From assembly GCA_902767235.1 (NCBI GenBank), contig CACXGR010000149.1, positions 1 to 5,848 of the forward strand: 5,848 nucleotides of DNA. The letters run 5' to 3'. A model generated the notes under the pieces. That model was not told the origin of the DNA, ran no database searches, and saw nothing but the letters and a program-made list of their open reading frames with translations. Of the stretch, positions 5,783 through 5,848 are shown piece by piece. The first letter of the stretch is position 1. Every line of letters begins with the position of its first letter. This DNA is from an uncultured Lachnospiraceae bacterium. Its GTDB lineage: Bacteria; Bacillota; Clostridia; Lachnospirales; Lachnospiraceae. The translations under genes were made by a program, and so were the position numbers.

Positions 5783-5848
5783 GTGTATCGGGCTTCCCGG
5801 CAGCGGCAAGACCTATCTGATCGGGAAACTGCAGGCGGAATTGGAGAA
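5772..5848 (+). CDS. P-loop NTP-binding protein, N-terminal fragment (cut by window edge)
   Basis: Only 25 codons plus two bases are present. The start ATG 5772-5774 lies inside the end of the Wzy-like gene (11-nt overlap, different frame), with GGAGGG 5 nt upstream, so translation is probably coupled. Residues 6-14 read IGLPGSGKT, a clear Walker A motif following a short beta strand (MVLECIG), as in nucleoside/nucleotide kinase-like and other small P-loop proteins. Proteins of this kind occur in polysaccharide clusters, but with only the first strand, loop and helix visible the substrate and family cannot be decided. Confidence 0.75.
   Translation, partial: MVLECIGLPGSGKTYLIGKLQAELE

Overview
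The window looks like part of a surface-polysaccharide (capsule, exopolysaccharide or cell-wall glycan) gene cluster. The likely source is a mid-GC Firmicute, perhaps a clostridium of the Lachnospiraceae type. That placement rests on strong AGGAG-type ribosome binding sites, tight gene packing, a Gram-positive-style CpsC/Wzz-like protein and an AT-rich divergent promoter region. It is an impression, not a proven taxonomy.

Layout: two transcription units diverge from a 283-bp AT-rich intergenic region (2694-2976). Leftward (minus strand) run a WecE-type aminotransferase making a 4-amino-4,6-dideoxyhexose nucleotide sugar (1554-2693), a GT2 polyprenyl-phosphate glycosyltransferase with two C-terminal membrane helices (458-1495, GTG start), and the first 151 codons of an ATP-grasp ligase cut by the window edge (1-455). 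Rightward (plus strand) run a Wzz/CpsC-like chain-length protein with a degenerate BY-kinase-like tail (2977-4476), a Wzy-type polymerase/ligase membrane protein (4502-5782), and the first 25 codons of a P-loop protein (5772-5848).

How the genes may work together: the right arm supplies polymer assembly (Wzy) and length control (Wzz-like). The left arm appears to make an amino sugar (WecE), load a sugar onto undecaprenyl phosphate (GT2) and possibly acylate an amine through an ATP-grasp ligase. That the three left-arm genes act on one substrate is inferred from their order and spacing.

Most interesting points: the kinase-like tail of the Wzz-like protein has lost its Walker A signature; its extracytoplasmic domain carries an Ala/Glu/Gln/Thr-rich low-complexity insertion with an imperfect repeat; and an amino-sugar aminotransferase is grouped with a lipid-linked glycosyltransferase and an ATP-grasp enzyme. 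No RNA genes, CRISPR arrays, mobile elements or convincing terminators were seen.
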